A stretch of 64,000 nt of DNA from Rhodococcus pseudokoreensis (GCF_017068395.1 NZ_CP070619.1:5704001-5768000); one strand, 5' to 3'; counted from the first letter of the stretch, positions 8,551-17,894 are shown. Numbers and translations: made by a program. The notes: a model not told the origin generated them from the letters alone.

Positions 8551-9675
8551 TCAAACTACCGTCCTTACCGGAGTCCAGATGCCATCGATGGGTGTGACGG
8601 TTCGTGGTGGTCCAGCTGGAATTCGTCGGTCGGTGCGAGAGAACCGGGGGGCCGGGGCCGGTTGGGTCACTCCTTCCAGCTCCAAAAGGGTGCCCCGGGA
8701 CTGAAGATGCGGATCACGGGCGGCCTCAGCGTACGACAGCACAGGCGTCACGCACGCATCCGTGCCGGAGAAGGTCTCGGTCCATTCGTGCCGTGTCCGG
8801 GTTTTGAATGCGCCAGCAATGATGTCGCGTAACTCGACGTACCGATCACTGTCGTGCTGGGCGGGTATCTGGGCGAGGTCGAGTCCGAGCCCGGCGATGA
8901 ACGACGAATAGAACTGCGGTTCCAGCGCCCCCACCGCCATGTACCCGCCGTCCGAGGTTTCGTAGACGTCGTAGAACGGCCGCCCGGTGTCGAGCATGTT
9001 TGTACCAGGGACATCGGTCCACCGTCCACGAGGTCGCATCGCCCACATCCAATGACCGAGCATGCTTGCCCCGTCGACCATGGCCGCATCGATGGTTTGA
9101 CCGCAGCCCGAAGTGTGCCTTTCAACTAGGGCCGCGACGATGCCCAGGGCCAGGAACATCGATCCGCCGCCGTAGTCGCCCACGAGGTTCAACGGCGGCA
9201 TGGGCTTGTCCCCGCAGCGGGCGATGGCGTGCAAGTGTCCGGTCAGAGCGATGTAGTTGATGTCGTGACCGGCCTGGTGCGCGCGTGGACCCGTCTGACC
9301 CCAGCCGGTCATGCGTGCGTAGATCAGCCGCGGGTTTCGCTCAGCACAGTCTCGAGGTCCCATCGCGAGCCGTTCGGTCACTCCGGGGCGAAATCCCTCG
9401 AGTAAGACGTCGGCTCGGTCGATCAGGCGCATGACCTTGTCGCGGTCATCGGGATCCTTGAGGTCTGCCTCGACGAGGGTGCGTCCGCGTCGGGTGTGGT
9501 CCGGGTCGCCGTCTTGCTGAGCGAGCCAGCCAGGACGTGCCACAAGCACCACGTCCGCGCCGAGGTCGGCCAGCATTGTTCCGGCGTGGGCGCCCGGGCC
9601 GAGGGTGAGTAGTTCGACAACTCGTACCCCGGCAAGGGGGCCGGCGTTCTGGGTGGGTGGAGTGGGAACAGTCAT
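8551..9675 (-). CDS. mcr: alpha-methylacyl-CoA racemase (CaiB/BaiF superfamily)
   Basis: 374 residues from the ATG at 9675; a longer reading to 9741 is possible but adds atypical sequence. The fold signature of family III CoA-transferases is present (LAGVRVVELLTLGPGAHAG). What separates it from transferases is the racemase triad: His137 in GHDINYIALTG, Asp167 in GDYGGGSM and Glu252 in ALEPQFY. The spacings 30 and 85 are the same as for His126, Asp156 and Glu241 of the Mycobacterium tuberculosis enzyme. It should interconvert 2R and 2S methyl-branched acyl-CoAs, needed before (S)-specific dehydrogenation of isoprenoid or steroid side chains. Two transferase relatives (43822 and 58393) keep an Asp in the transferase position instead. 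The best-supported enzyme assignment here. Confidence 0.9.
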   Translation of the reverse strand: MTVPTPPTQNAGPLAGVRVVELLTLGPGAHAGTMLADLGADVVLVARPGWLAQQDGDPDHTRRGRTLVEADLKDPDDRDKVMRLIDRADVLLEGFRPGVTERLAMGPRDCAERNPRLIYARMTGWGQTGPRAHQAGHDINYIALTGHLHAIARCGDKPMPPLNLVGDYGGGSMFLALGIVAALVERHTSGCGQTIDAAMVDGASMLGHWMWAMRPRGRWTDVPGTNMLDTGRPFYDVYETSDGGYMAVGALEPQFYSSFIAGLGLDLAQIPAQHDSDRYVELRDIIAGAFKTRTRHEWTETFSGTDACVTPVLSYAEAARDPHLQSRGTLLELEGVTQPAPAPRFSRTDRRIPAGPPRTVTPIDGIWTPVRTVV

Positions 9676-9721
9676 GGTTGAATCCGCGGATCTCTCTGTG
9701 GTCGGTCGTTTGTCGAGTCGC

Positions 9722-10423
9722 CTACCGGTCGATCCACTCAACCACCTCGGTCAGGTGTGCGCGCGATGTCCGGAAACTGTTGGCAGGGTGGGTCTGGTCC
9801 TCGTATCCGAACGAAACGGCGCACACGATGCGACGGTCCGTGGGAATCCCGAGATGTTCACGAACTGTGTTGGACACCATCGCAATCGCGGCCTGCGGAA
9901 CGGTCGCGATGCCCAGACTGTGGGCGGCGAGGAGAAGGGTCGAGACGTAGCCGCCGCAGTCCACTGCGCCGTAGGTGCCGAGTTGCTCGTCGGTGGTGAT
10001 GATGGCCACGTGCGGTGCTCCGAAGAAACGGAAGTTCTCCAGCCGCTGTTCTTCTCGCTTTTCGGTATCTTCGCGGCGGATTCCTAGGCTGTTGTACAGC
10101 GCGTATCCGGATCCACGGCGACGGTCACGGTACACGCCGAGGTAGTCACGTGGTGGATCCAGATCGGGTTGGCGCACTCCTCTGCGGGCTCCGTCGAGCA
10201 GAGCATCCGCCAGTCGCCGGGTGGCCTCGCCGCTGAGGATGTGCACTTGCCAGGGTTGCGAGTTGCACCAGGACGGGGTCAGCTGGGCCAGGGTGAGCAT
10301 CTGCTCGATGTCGGTGCGGGGCACCTGCGTCGGCAGGAAGGCCCGGCAGCTGTGGCGTGCGGTGAGAATACTCTCGATCGTCGCGGACGGTGCCGTTGCT
10401 TGTGTCGTTGCGGATGTCGTCAT
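9722..10423 (-). CDS. nitroreductase family FMN oxidoreductase
   Basis: 233 residues from ATG at 10423, with GAGGAAG upstream. It begins with the family's RHSCRAFLPTQVPRTDIEQML, then QLTPSWCNSQPWQVHILSG (FMN contact region), FFGAPHVAIITTDEQ and a C-terminal GIATVPQAAIAMVSNTVREHLGIP, VCAVSFGYED. This is the standard layout of dimeric NAD(P)H:FMN nitroreductases, which reduce quinones, nitro groups or enones. It lies 46 bp upstream of the racemase on the same strand and probably shares its transcript. Real substrate unknown; members near catabolic genes may act as enoate or flavin reductases. Confidence 0.85.
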   Translation of the reverse strand: MTTSATTQATAPSATIESILTARHSCRAFLPTQVPRTDIEQMLTLAQLTPSWCNSQPWQVHILSGEATRRLADALLDGARRGVRQPDLDPPRDYLGVYRDRRRGSGYALYNSLGIRREDTEKREEQRLENFRFFGAPHVAIITTDEQLGTYGAVDCGGYVSTLLLAAHSLGIATVPQAAIAMVSNTVREHLGIPTDRRIVCAVSFGYEDQTHPANSFRTSRAHLTEVVEWIDR

Positions 10424-10435
10424 GTGATCTTCCTC

Positions 10436-10473
10436 GATTACTGAGAGGGCTTGAGATTATTGAGAGGGCTAGA
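10436..10473. repeat. 19-bp imperfect tandem duplication
   Basis: Two adjacent copies of gattactgagagggcttga, differing at 2 of 19 positions, lie between the nitroreductase start and the DctM stop. They sit in the leader of the minus-strand nitroreductase gene. Probably a local replication slip; no function is evident. Confidence 0.6.
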
Positions 10474-10484
10474 ATGGTCGCGGG

Positions 10485-12005
10485 TTATCCCGCGTTGGAT
10501 CGTCCGGGCAGCCACAATGCGATGTCCGGCCAGAAGATGAGCGCGGTCAGTACGACGAGCCCGGCGATGATGAACCAGGCGGTGCCCTTGAAGACATCCG
10601 AGAGATTCACTGTGCGACCGAGATTGACGTCGGGGTGCTGGGCAAGGCGGTGCACGATGTAGCTGAGCATCCCGATTGGTGGGGTGACGAGGCCGATCTC
10701 GACGAGGATCACCATGAAGACGCCGTACCAGATCATGTCGATGTCCAGGACGGTCAGTACGGGCATGAGAACCGGGACGGTCAGCAAGATCATCGCGAGG
10801 CTGTCCATGAACATGCCCAGAATGAGGAATGCGACGATCAGGACGAAAAGGAAGGTGATGCGGGACAGACCCATACTAGTGACGGTGTCGGCCATGATGT
10901 CAGCCAACCCGGACAGCGCCACCACGCGGGTCAGGGCGTGCACGCCCATTAGCAGCAGGAAGATCGAGGCCACGCCCGCGACCGTCTCGCGCAGGCAGAC
11001 CACCAGTGTCGTCCCGAGCCTGCGGATGTTGCGATCTCCACCGAACAGCCAGCCCAAGATCACGGCCAGCAGGGCCCCGAACGCGCCGGCCTCGGTGGGT
11101 GTGAAGAAGCCGGTGTACATTCCGCCGATGATCACCGCGATGATCACCGTCACGGGCGCGATGCCCGGTAGTGAGCCGAGACGCGATTTCCAGGTGATCT
11201 CGGTCGACTCCATCCGCGGGGCGAGAGTGGGATCGAGAGTCGAGCGGACCAGGATGAGTACCGCGAACGCAACGGCCAGCACGAGACCCGGGATCAACGC
11301 GGCGAGAAGCTGCGGGCCGATGGCGGTGCCCGCGGCCCCCGCATAGACGACAAGGACGACACTCGGCGGGATGAGCATGCCGAGGGTGCCGGCCATAGCG
11401 ACCACGCCGACGGCCAGCGACGGCTTGTAGTTCGCGCGCAACATCTCGGGGATGGTGACACGGCCGAGGGCGTAGGAGATGGCGATGGAACTGCCGCTCG
11501 CGGCGGCAAGACCGGCGCCGGCGAAGTTGGTCGCGATGGCCAGACCGCCGGGCAACTTTCCCATCCACTGCTGGGCCGCATCGAACAGCCGGGTTGTCAG
11601 GTTGAACTTCCCCATCGCGATGCCCATGAAGATGAACAGCGGGATGACGCTCAGACTCCAACTGGCCGCTGTTGCGAACGGGACGTCTTCGAAGGTGACG
11701 GCCATCGCGTCGAATCCGGCAAGCTTCCACAAGCCCAAGCCACTGGCCGCGAGGATCGCGATCCCAACTGGGACACCGGCGAGCATCAGTAAGATTGTCG
11801 CCACGATCACGACGAGGCCGATGACGGGGTCGGACATCTCGATCAGCCCGAGAGCGACCAGCGTGACCACCGTGGCTGTGGCGACAACGAGCAGTAGGCG
11901 GTTGGCGGTGCGAGTGCCGCGGGGACGCCTCGCACTGTCGCCAGTTGCCGCGTGCGGCGAAATCACCGACGGTGATTCGGTTACAAGACTGTCAGCCATG
12001 GTCAT
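10485..12005 (-). CDS. dctM: TRAP transporter large permease (DctM type)
   Basis: 506 residues. After a 35-residue polar N-terminus come about 12-13 hydrophobic segments with the DctM signatures VPVGIAILAASGLGLW, GKLPGGLAIATNFAGAGLAAASGSS, AGTLGMLIPPSVVLVVYA and FFTPTEAGAFGALLAV. This subunit forms the ion-coupled channel of a tripartite ATP-independent periplasmic transporter, driven by a sodium or proton gradient. It overlaps the small permease gene by 14 bp, so the two are translationally coupled. The long soluble N-terminus is somewhat unusual for the family. Confidence 0.92.
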   Translation of the reverse strand: MTMADSLVTESPSVISPHAATGDSARRPRGTRTANRLLLVVATATVVTLVALGLIEMSDPVIGLVVIVATILLMLAGVPVGIAILAASGLGLWKLAGFDAMAVTFEDVPFATAASWSLSVIPLFIFMGIAMGKFNLTTRLFDAAQQWMGKLPGGLAIATNFAGAGLAAASGSSIAISYALGRVTIPEMLRANYKPSLAVGVVAMAGTLGMLIPPSVVLVVYAGAAGTAIGPQLLAALIPGLVLAVAFAVLILVRSTLDPTLAPRMESTEITWKSRLGSLPGIAPVTVIIAVIIGGMYTGFFTPTEAGAFGALLAVILGWLFGGDRNIRRLGTTLVVCLRETVAGVASIFLLLMGVHALTRVVALSGLADIMADTVTSMGLSRITFLFVLIVAFLILGMFMDSLAMILLTVPVLMPVLTVLDIDMIWYGVFMVILVEIGLVTPPIGMLSYIVHRLAQHPDVNLGRTVNLSDVFKGTAWFIIAGLVVLTALIFWPDIALWLPGRSNAG

Positions 12006-12522
12006 TCCTCGTCTTCGTGTGGGTGCTGGGCGCGGCGGTCGAGGCGAGCAGTTGCACGGCGAAGAGCGCCAGTCCGACTGCGGCGAGGATTTTTACCGGC
12101 CACACCGGCAGGGTGATGGCGCCGAGTGCCTCCAGCCGAATTTCGGTGGCATAGGTCGCGCCGATCACGGCGTAGTAGGTCAACGCGAGCACGACGAGCA
12201 GTGTGACGATCCGGCCGATGAGTTCGGTGGCCTTCGCGGTGCGCCCGGTGAGGCGAGCGACGACGATCGTGGCCCTGATGTGGTCGCCGGCGTATTCGGC
12301 GTATGCCAACGACAGGAAGATGATCAAGGGCATGAACAGATTCGCGGTCAGTTCGAGCGTGCCGGGGATTGGTTTGTTGAAGTGGTTTCGGGCCAGAACG
12401 TCAGCGGCGATCTGAACGGTCAGGATCAGGACGATGATTCCTGCCACAGCGCCCGCGAATCGCGCCATTTTATTCGAGAAGGAACTCAGTGGTGATGATG
12501 AAGTGGTGTCAAGGTCTTCCAT
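11992..12522 (-). CDS. dctQ: TRAP transporter small permease (DctQ type)
   Basis: 176 residues with four predicted membrane segments: FAGAVAGIIVLILTVQIAADVLA, the LFMPLIIFLSLAYAEYAGDHI block, VTLLVVLALTYYAVIGATYA and KILAAVGLALFAVQLLA. The Y/A-x-x-G-D-H-I-R motif after helix two is typical of DctQ proteins. It couples the binding protein to the large permease. Its gene lies between those for the two partners, in the usual P-Q-M order. Confidence 0.88.
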   Translation of the reverse strand: MEDLDTTSSSPLSSFSNKMARFAGAVAGIIVLILTVQIAADVLARNHFNKPIPGTLELTANLFMPLIIFLSLAYAEYAGDHIRATIVVARLTGRTAKATELIGRIVTLLVVLALTYYAVIGATYATEIRLEALGAITLPVWPVKILAAVGLALFAVQLLASTAAPSTHTKTRNDHG

Positions 12523-12621
12523 GACAGGCTCCCATCCGCGTGGTTGCGGGGTCAGGCGATGAGCGGAAGTCGTTCGGGCCGGTTGAGGGTGTGACCCGAA
12601 TGAGGCGGTGACAGGGCGTGG

Positions 12622-13827
12622 TTACGGTTTGTGCCGGTCGAAAACCTCGCTGCGTACCTCGGCGGCGTACTCGGTGAGATCGATACCGCCGTCCGTGGTG
12701 GTACGACTCAGATCCAGCGAAGCGAGCCGGGCATGCCATTTAGCCATCGTGTCCTCGTAACCGCGGAGTATCAGTTCCGGCGACTCGATTCGGTCAGGGG
12801 CAGTCGAAGGCAACGATGCGCGAACTTTGGCCTGCTGGTTCTTTACGGCGCCGAGCATGTCGTCGGCGGGATCGTGGAGGGCCAAGCCATGTTCGTTGGT
12901 ACCCGTATCGACGAGCACCTTCTCCAGTCCCAGGCCTTCGTATTCGAGGTAGCCCTGGAACCACAGGTAGGCGGCATCCCAGATCACGCGCTGGTCCTCG
13001 ACCGCAAGTGAATCCCAAACCTCCTGGTTCATCACGACATATTGGGCGTTGATACCCGTTAGTGGCAGATTGGTGTAATGCTTGGCGACTTCCCAGAACC
13101 CGTACGAGGTCACGGTCTTGGGGGAGGCGAGAGTGCAGTCGATGACTCCCCGCTCGAGTCCCTCGTAGGTTTCGCCGATGGACAGGTTCACCGGGGTCAT
13201 ACCCAGTGCACGGATCTCGTCGTCCCACATCCCGCCGCCGGACCGGATACGCTTGCCTGTCGCATCGGCGAGCGTGGTGACCGGCGTCTTGCACAGGATG
13301 TCGTAGTTGGTGATCGGGTGAGCCGAGAACAACAACTTCATCCCACGGTTCTCGAATTGGTTGTTCACCTGTTCGCTAGACATCGCGAAGTCTGCCTGGG
13401 CGGCGTTGGCTTGCATGACACCTCGGGGGTAGTCGGTGTCGGCCAGGTTCCCGAGGCGGGACAGCCAGTCGGTGAGCGGGAATTCGCTCGGATAGTAGGT
13501 GGCGGTGAACATACCGAGATCCGCCACCCCGCCTCGTACACCCGAGGCCATGTCTGTGCCTGTCAGCAGGCTGCCACCCCAGTATTCGTCGAACGTGATC
13601 CGGCCGTCGGTGTGGTCGGTGACGTCTGCGGCGAACGCCCGGAAGCCGTCACCCGAGCGAGCGCTGGTGTAATCCGCGTACCGCAAAACCAACGGTTTGT
13701 CGGGCGTTCCTCCAGTGTCGTGTCCGGTCGCGGTGCCGCATCCGGATACCAGCATCAGCAGTGTCGCCATCGCGGCGCCCCACCGGGCGCGACTCCGGAA
13801 TCGGGCGGCATGTGTCGTTCGCCCCAT
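12622..13827 (-). CDS. dctP: TRAP transporter solute-binding lipoprotein (DctP type)
   Basis: 401 residues from the ATG at 13827, picked because it gives a proper lipoprotein signal: basic RFRSRARWG, a hydrophobic stretch, and the lipobox LVSGC with Cys30. The mature part is a DctP-type binding protein: LRYADYTSARSGDGFRAFAAD, TFDEYWGGSLLTG, VRGGVADLGMFTATYYPSEFPL, GKRIRSGGGMWDDEIRALG, and the SIGETYEGLERGVIDCTL segment that shapes the ligand site. Lipid anchoring suits a Gram-positive cell, where the protein must stay outside the membrane. Substrate is likely a carboxylate (family knowledge); nothing here fixes which one. Next to the acyl-CoA operon, it may import that pathway's acid. Confidence 0.88.
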   Translation of the reverse strand: MGRTTHAARFRSRARWGAAMATLLMLVSGCGTATGHDTGGTPDKPLVLRYADYTSARSGDGFRAFAADVTDHTDGRITFDEYWGGSLLTGTDMASGVRGGVADLGMFTATYYPSEFPLTDWLSRLGNLADTDYPRGVMQANAAQADFAMSSEQVNNQFENRGMKLLFSAHPITNYDILCKTPVTTLADATGKRIRSGGGMWDDEIRALGMTPVNLSIGETYEGLERGVIDCTLASPKTVTSYGFWEVAKHYTNLPLTGINAQYVVMNQEVWDSLAVEDQRVIWDAAYLWFQGYLEYEGLGLEKVLVDTGTNEHGLALHDPADDMLGAVKNQQAKVRASLPSTAPDRIESPELILRGYEDTMAKWHARLASLDLSRTTTDGGIDLTEYAAEVRSEVFDRHKP

Positions 13828-13991
13828 TGTTCTCGCCTCTCTACCGATCACCAGGGACCGGATATGGGGTCGCTTTCGGCCCCTCGTCGTTGGGTGGTTC
13901 ATTCCCCTAGCCGCGCCCCGGACGCGCCGCAACTACGGCCTAGTTACGCCGGGCCGGGGCCAGTGGGGCTACCTAGTTCAGAGCTTGGCGG

Positions 13992-15173
13992 TTAGAGCCC
14001 CATCCGTTTCGCGATGACGTTGCGCTGGATCTCGTTGGTGCCGCCGCCGATGGGACCGACGCGGGAGTCGCGGAAGAACATCTGCATGTCGTATTCCATC
14101 GAGTACCCGGCGCCGCCGAGGATCTGCAGGCCGATGTCGGCGCACTTGAAGTTGTTCTCGGTGCAGACGATCTTGGCGATCGAGGTTTCCTCGATGGCGT
14201 CGTGTCCGGCGTCGAGGAGTTCGGCGACGCGGTAGACGGACTGGCGGGCGGTCTCGGCCATGATGCGCATGTCGACCAGCTTGTGCTGGTTGACCTGGAA
14301 ATCGGAGATCGGGCGGTCGAACTGGATGCGGTTCTTGGCGTAGTCCTGGGCGTATTCGGTGATCCGGAAGCAGTGCCCGGCGGAGATGGAGGCCAGAGCC
14401 AGGCGTTCGACGGCCAGGCACTTCATCATGTTCTTCCAGGTCTGGTTTTCTTCCCCGATCAGGTTCGTCTCGGGAACGAAGACGTTGTCGAGGATTACCT
14501 CGTTGGCGTGGGTGGTGCGGCGACCCAGCATGGACAGAGGGGTGATCGTCACCCCTGGGGCTTTGGCGTCGACGAGGAAGGTGCTCAAGCCTTGGTGGCG
14601 CGGGGCGGTGGGATCGGTCTTGGCGATGACCACGATGTAGTCGGCCACGTGAGCGCACGTGATCCAGACCTTCGCCCCGGAGAGGACGTAGCCGTCGCCC
14701 TGTCGGACCGCCTTGGTCTTCAGCCCTGCAACGTCGGAGCCGGTACCAGGCTCCGACATCGCCAGCGCGAGCTTGACCTTGCCTTCGATGATCTGCGGAA
14801 GGATGCGGCGTTTGAGTTCGTCGGAACCGAACTTCGCGACGTGCCCGCCGGCATAGATCAGGGTGGTCATCACGCCCTGGCCGATGCCGGTGTAATGGTA
14901 GCCGAGGGCTTCCATGAGCACGGTCAGGTCCTTGTAGCTCCCCCCGGCGCCACCGAATTCCTCCTCGAACGGGATTCCGAGGAAGCCCGACGAGGCGAGA
15001 GCCTGGTACGCCTCCTCTGGAAACTGACGCTTCTCGTCGAGGTCGCGGATGCTGTCCAGCGGCAGGGTGGCCTGGAGGATGTCGAGCACGCTCTCGCGGA
15101 TCATGAGCTGCTCGTCGGAGAGGCCGGTGGTGTTGACGAGGCTGGCGTTCGGACGGATGGTGGTGGTCGTCAT
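13992..15173 (-). CDS. acyl-CoA dehydrogenase
   Basis: 393 residues from an ATG at 15173 that overlaps the MaoC stop (ATGA), so the pair is translationally coupled. The flavin motif LAMSEPGTGSD is at 137-147, followed by LSGAKVWITCAHVADYIVV, and the C-terminal IQFDRPISDFQVNQHKLVDM and LQILGGAGYSMEYDMQMFFRD. Glu256 in AVERLALAS occupies the isovaleryl-CoA-dehydrogenase-type base position; the C-terminal loop reads GGGTNEIQ, without the medium-chain-type Glu. This favours 2-methyl-branched substrates, which fits the racemase nearby. It is the last gene of a three-gene operon (acyl-CoA synthetase, MaoC, this enzyme). Confidence 0.9.
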   Translation of the reverse strand: MTTTTIRPNASLVNTTGLSDEQLMIRESVLDILQATLPLDSIRDLDEKRQFPEEAYQALASSGFLGIPFEEEFGGAGGSYKDLTVLMEALGYHYTGIGQGVMTTLIYAGGHVAKFGSDELKRRILPQIIEGKVKLALAMSEPGTGSDVAGLKTKAVRQGDGYVLSGAKVWITCAHVADYIVVIAKTDPTAPRHQGLSTFLVDAKAPGVTITPLSMLGRRTTHANEVILDNVFVPETNLIGEENQTWKNMMKCLAVERLALASISAGHCFRITEYAQDYAKNRIQFDRPISDFQVNQHKLVDMRIMAETARQSVYRVAELLDAGHDAIEETSIAKIVCTENNFKCADIGLQILGGAGYSMEYDMQMFFRDSRVGPIGGGTNEIQRNVIAKRMGL

Positions 15174-15697
15174 GCGTGTGCTCCTTCGGTGACGGATTGG
15201 GTGTCGGATTGGGTGTCGGATGTGTGATTGTCGAGTTCGGCCGCCGCCAATCCGGCCTTGCTGTAGACCATGGTTTTCATCAGACCGCGCTGGGTGACTT
15301 CCCAGTTCTGATTGAGCAGCTCCATCTGCCGGACCACCACGCCACGGTCGGGCTTGGAGGAGCTGACGCGGGCCGAGATGACGGTGGTCCGCAGGTAGAC
15401 CGTGTCTCCGATGAAGACGGGTTTGACGAACTGCCACTCGTCGACGCCGAGCGCGGCGATGGAGGTGCCGTCGAATTGGCCCATTCGGGCGCTGAGACCC
15501 GTGCAGATGGACATGCCCAGGGTTCCGTGGGCGATGCGCTGCCCGACTGGTGACCGGGCGCTGTATTCGGCGTCGGTGTGCATCGGATTGGTATCGCCGG
15601 AAATCCACGAGTACTGGACCACGTCCGTTTCGGTGACGGTGCGGCCGGGGCTGACGGACACCTCACCGACCTCGAATTCTTCTGCGCATTTACCCAT
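15170..15697 (-). CDS. MaoC-family enoyl-CoA hydratase
   Basis: 175 residues forming a single hot-dog domain. The hydratase-2 motif is clear: SGDTNPMHTDAEYS, with Asp35 and His40 as the expected catalytic pair, followed by GQRIAHGTLGMSICTGL. It should hydrate a trans-2-enoyl-CoA to the (R)-3-hydroxyacyl-CoA. Its C-terminal tail contains TSDTQSDTQSVTEG, encoded by a 12-bp tandem repeat (about 15196-15219) that can expand or shrink in frame. It lies 13 bp after the synthetase and overlaps the dehydrogenase start, so all three act on one acyl chain. Confidence 0.9.
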   Translation of the reverse strand: MGKCAEEFEVGEVSVSPGRTVTETDVVQYSWISGDTNPMHTDAEYSARSPVGQRIAHGTLGMSICTGLSARMGQFDGTSIAALGVDEWQFVKPVFIGDTVYLRTTVISARVSSSKPDRGVVVRQMELLNQNWEVTQRGLMKTMVYSKAGLAAAELDNHTSDTQSDTQSVTEGAHA

Positions 15698-15710
15698 GTG
15701 AGGTTTCCTC

Positions 15711-17894
15711 CTAGACGGTTACTGCTGCGGTGTGGTGCAACGCGACGAGCGCGTCGGCGGCGATCGCTCCGGTGCGGCCGACGATGAGAGGGTTGACGTC
15801 GACCTCGGTGAGGATGTCCGCGAGGTCATCGACCATTTCCGAGAACCGGGTGACGGCGTCGACCAGGGCGTCGATGTCGTAGCCGGGATCGCCGCGCAGT
15901 CCGGTGAGGATCTTGTGAAGGCGGAGTGACTCGATCGCCCGGCGCGCGGTGACCGCCGTGACCGGCGTCAGTTGGGTCGTCACGTCACGGAGCAGTTCGA
16001 CGAAGATGCCGCCGGAACCGACGGTGATCATCGGACCGAACTGTGGATCGATCTGGGCGCCGAGCAGCACCTCGGCTCCGGCACCGATCATCGTTTGCAC
16101 ACTGACGCCGTCGATCCGCGCGGTGGGCTCGAGTATGCGAGTGTTGTCGAGGATTTCGGTTGCTGCGACTCGCACCTCTTCGGCGGAGCCGAGATTCAAT
16201 CGGACACCGCCGATTTCGGTTTTGTGCTGGATATCTGGAGAGGCGATCTTGAGGACGACGGGGTAACCGAAGCGGTCGGCGAACGCCGCTGCCTCTTCCG
16301 CTGTGGTCGTCACCGCTTCCTGTGGCACGGCGATGCCGTAGGCGGACAGGACGGCCTTGGCCTGCTGCTCGGTCACGGCCGACGATCCGGTGTCTGCGGC
16401 TGCCGCGAGGATCTCGCGGGCGGTGGTGGCAGCCCGGGGGTCCGAGATCCGCTCCGCGGGGCGGTCACTGTCGATGCTGCGTCGCCGGGCGTGCCAGTCC
16501 TGCCAGAGCCGGATGGTGCGCATGCACCGTGCCGCGGAACGGAAGAGGGTGATCTTGGGATCGCTGTCGAGCATGCGGCTGCCCGGGCCTTCGAGCCATT
16601 CGTTCATCCAGACCGCAGCGATCGCGGTCTCGGTGCGCGCCCCGGCCTCGCTGAGCAGGGGCGCCCGAACACCGGTCGTGCTCTCGTGTACGAACACCAA
16701 CGGGACCACGACCGCGCCGAGACCGGGATCGGCAGTGAATGCGTCCAGGCAGTGGGAGAACGTCGCCGCGTCCTTGAGGACCTCGGCGGTCAGGTCCGCC
16801 GGATTGCCGATCGACCCGAACGCCGGCACGACCTGTGTGAGCGCCTCCCGGGTGGATGCGTGAAGCGGGGGAAGGTCGAGATCGTTGTCTTCGGCCTTGT
16901 CCGCGTTGATCACACCGGCGCCGCCGGAGGTGGACATGATGCCGACACCGGGTGCAGAGGGGCCCGCGGGGTTCTTGGCGAAGAAGGACGCGATTTCGGT
17001 AAGGGCTTCGAGGTCGTCGACCCAGATGGCTCCGGCATGTTCGCACGCCGCCTCGTATGCCGCGGTCGAGCCGGTCAGAGTGCCGGTGTGGGACATCGCG
17101 GCCAGTCCGCTCTTCTCCCCATTGCCGGCCTTGTAGACAATCAGCGGCTTTCCGGCCGCGTCAGCGCGTCGAGCTGCCTGCAGGAACCGCTTACCGCTCT
17201 TGACACCCTCCATCATGCAGATGATCACCTTGGCCGTGGGTTCGTCGGCCAAGTACGCGATGTAGTCGCAGACGTCGACGTCTGCGGAGTTCCCCGAGGC
17301 CAGGTAGTGGCTGACGCCGACCCCCCGTTGGACGGCCTGCAGAATGGTGTAACCGAGCGCCCCGCTCTGCGAGACGATCGCGATTCCGCCGGCCGCTCCG
17401 TCGATGATCGAGCCAGAGTCGGTCATGAAGTTCATCGCGCCGCCGGTGGCGACGTTGATCAGACCGACGCAGTTCGGTCCTGCGACCCGCAGGCCGGTGC
17501 GTGCCGCTAGCTCCGCGATGGCTTCCTGTGCGGCGATGCCCTCGTGACCGCCGGTTTCGCTGAATCCCGAGGCGTACACGATGGCGCCGCGTGCTCCGAT
17601 GTGGGCGGCGTCTTCGAGTGTCTGTAGCACCAGATGCTGTGCGACACAGACGATGACGCAATCGGGAACTTCGGGAAGATCGTGGAGTGTGGGAACGCAT
17701 GGTCGGCCCTCGACGGTGTCGTAGCGCGGGTTGACCCCGTAGACCCGGCCGGTGAAACCACTGAGGTTTTCCATCGTGCGCTTCCCGAACCCGCCGGGTG
17801 TCGCAGAGGCGCCGACCACGGCGATCACCGTGGGATTGATCAGCTTTTCGAGGTCATCGCGGCAGAACACATCTCTACCGTTCGTCTGGGTCAC
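15711..17894 (-). CDS. acyl-CoA synthetase, NDP-forming (acetate-CoA ligase superfamily)
   Basis: 727 residues, GTG start at 17894 with a strong GAAGGAGGC site. Domains in order: CoA-binding Rossmann domain (about 15-115, TVIAVVGASATPGGFGK), succinyl-CoA-ligase-like flavodoxin domains (about 145-460, GPNCVGLIN, VSQSGALGYT) with the phosphohistidine His269 in SHTGTLTGS, and a C-terminal ATP-grasp domain (about 505-720, YPVVLKIASPDIQHKTEIGG, VLLGAQIDPQFGPMITVGSGG, DVNPLIV). It activates a carboxylate with ATP and CoA to acyl-CoA, ADP and phosphate. First gene of the operon with MaoC and acyl-CoA dehydrogenase; it probably starts the pathway. Acid identity unknown. Confidence 0.9.
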   Translation of the reverse strand: MTQTNGRDVFCRDDLEKLINPTVIAVVGASATPGGFGKRTMENLSGFTGRVYGVNPRYDTVEGRPCVPTLHDLPEVPDCVIVCVAQHLVLQTLEDAAHIGARGAIVYASGFSETGGHEGIAAQEAIAELAARTGLRVAGPNCVGLINVATGGAMNFMTDSGSIIDGAAGGIAIVSQSGALGYTILQAVQRGVGVSHYLASGNSADVDVCDYIAYLADEPTAKVIICMMEGVKSGKRFLQAARRADAAGKPLIVYKAGNGEKSGLAAMSHTGTLTGSTAAYEAACEHAGAIWVDDLEALTEIASFFAKNPAGPSAPGVGIMSTSGGAGVINADKAEDNDLDLPPLHASTREALTQVVPAFGSIGNPADLTAEVLKDAATFSHCLDAFTADPGLGAVVVPLVFVHESTTGVRAPLLSEAGARTETAIAAVWMNEWLEGPGSRMLDSDPKITLFRSAARCMRTIRLWQDWHARRRSIDSDRPAERISDPRAATTAREILAAAADTGSSAVTEQQAKAVLSAYGIAVPQEAVTTTAEEAAAFADRFGYPVVLKIASPDIQHKTEIGGVRLNLGSAEEVRVAATEILDNTRILEPTARIDGVSVQTMIGAGAEVLLGAQIDPQFGPMITVGSGGIFVELLRDVTTQLTPVTAVTARRAIESLRLHKILTGLRGDPGYDIDALVDAVTRFSEMVDDLADILTEVDVNPLIVGRTGAIAADALVALHHTAAVTV

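Noticed and set aside
13908..13975. GC-rich inverted repeat between the TRAP binding protein and the dehydrogenase
   Set aside because: Only 7-bp arms with a loop near 30 nt; too weak to call a terminator.
13992..15608. A single 538-residue fused protein on the minus strand
   Set aside because: The first 145 codons are the MaoC gene read out of frame. The dehydrogenase proper starts at 15173, where ATGA overlaps the MaoC stop.
15972..17510. A 512-codon open frame on the plus strand
   Set aside because: It is antisense to the NDP-forming acyl-CoA synthetase, whose domains are complete. No start signal or family resemblance.
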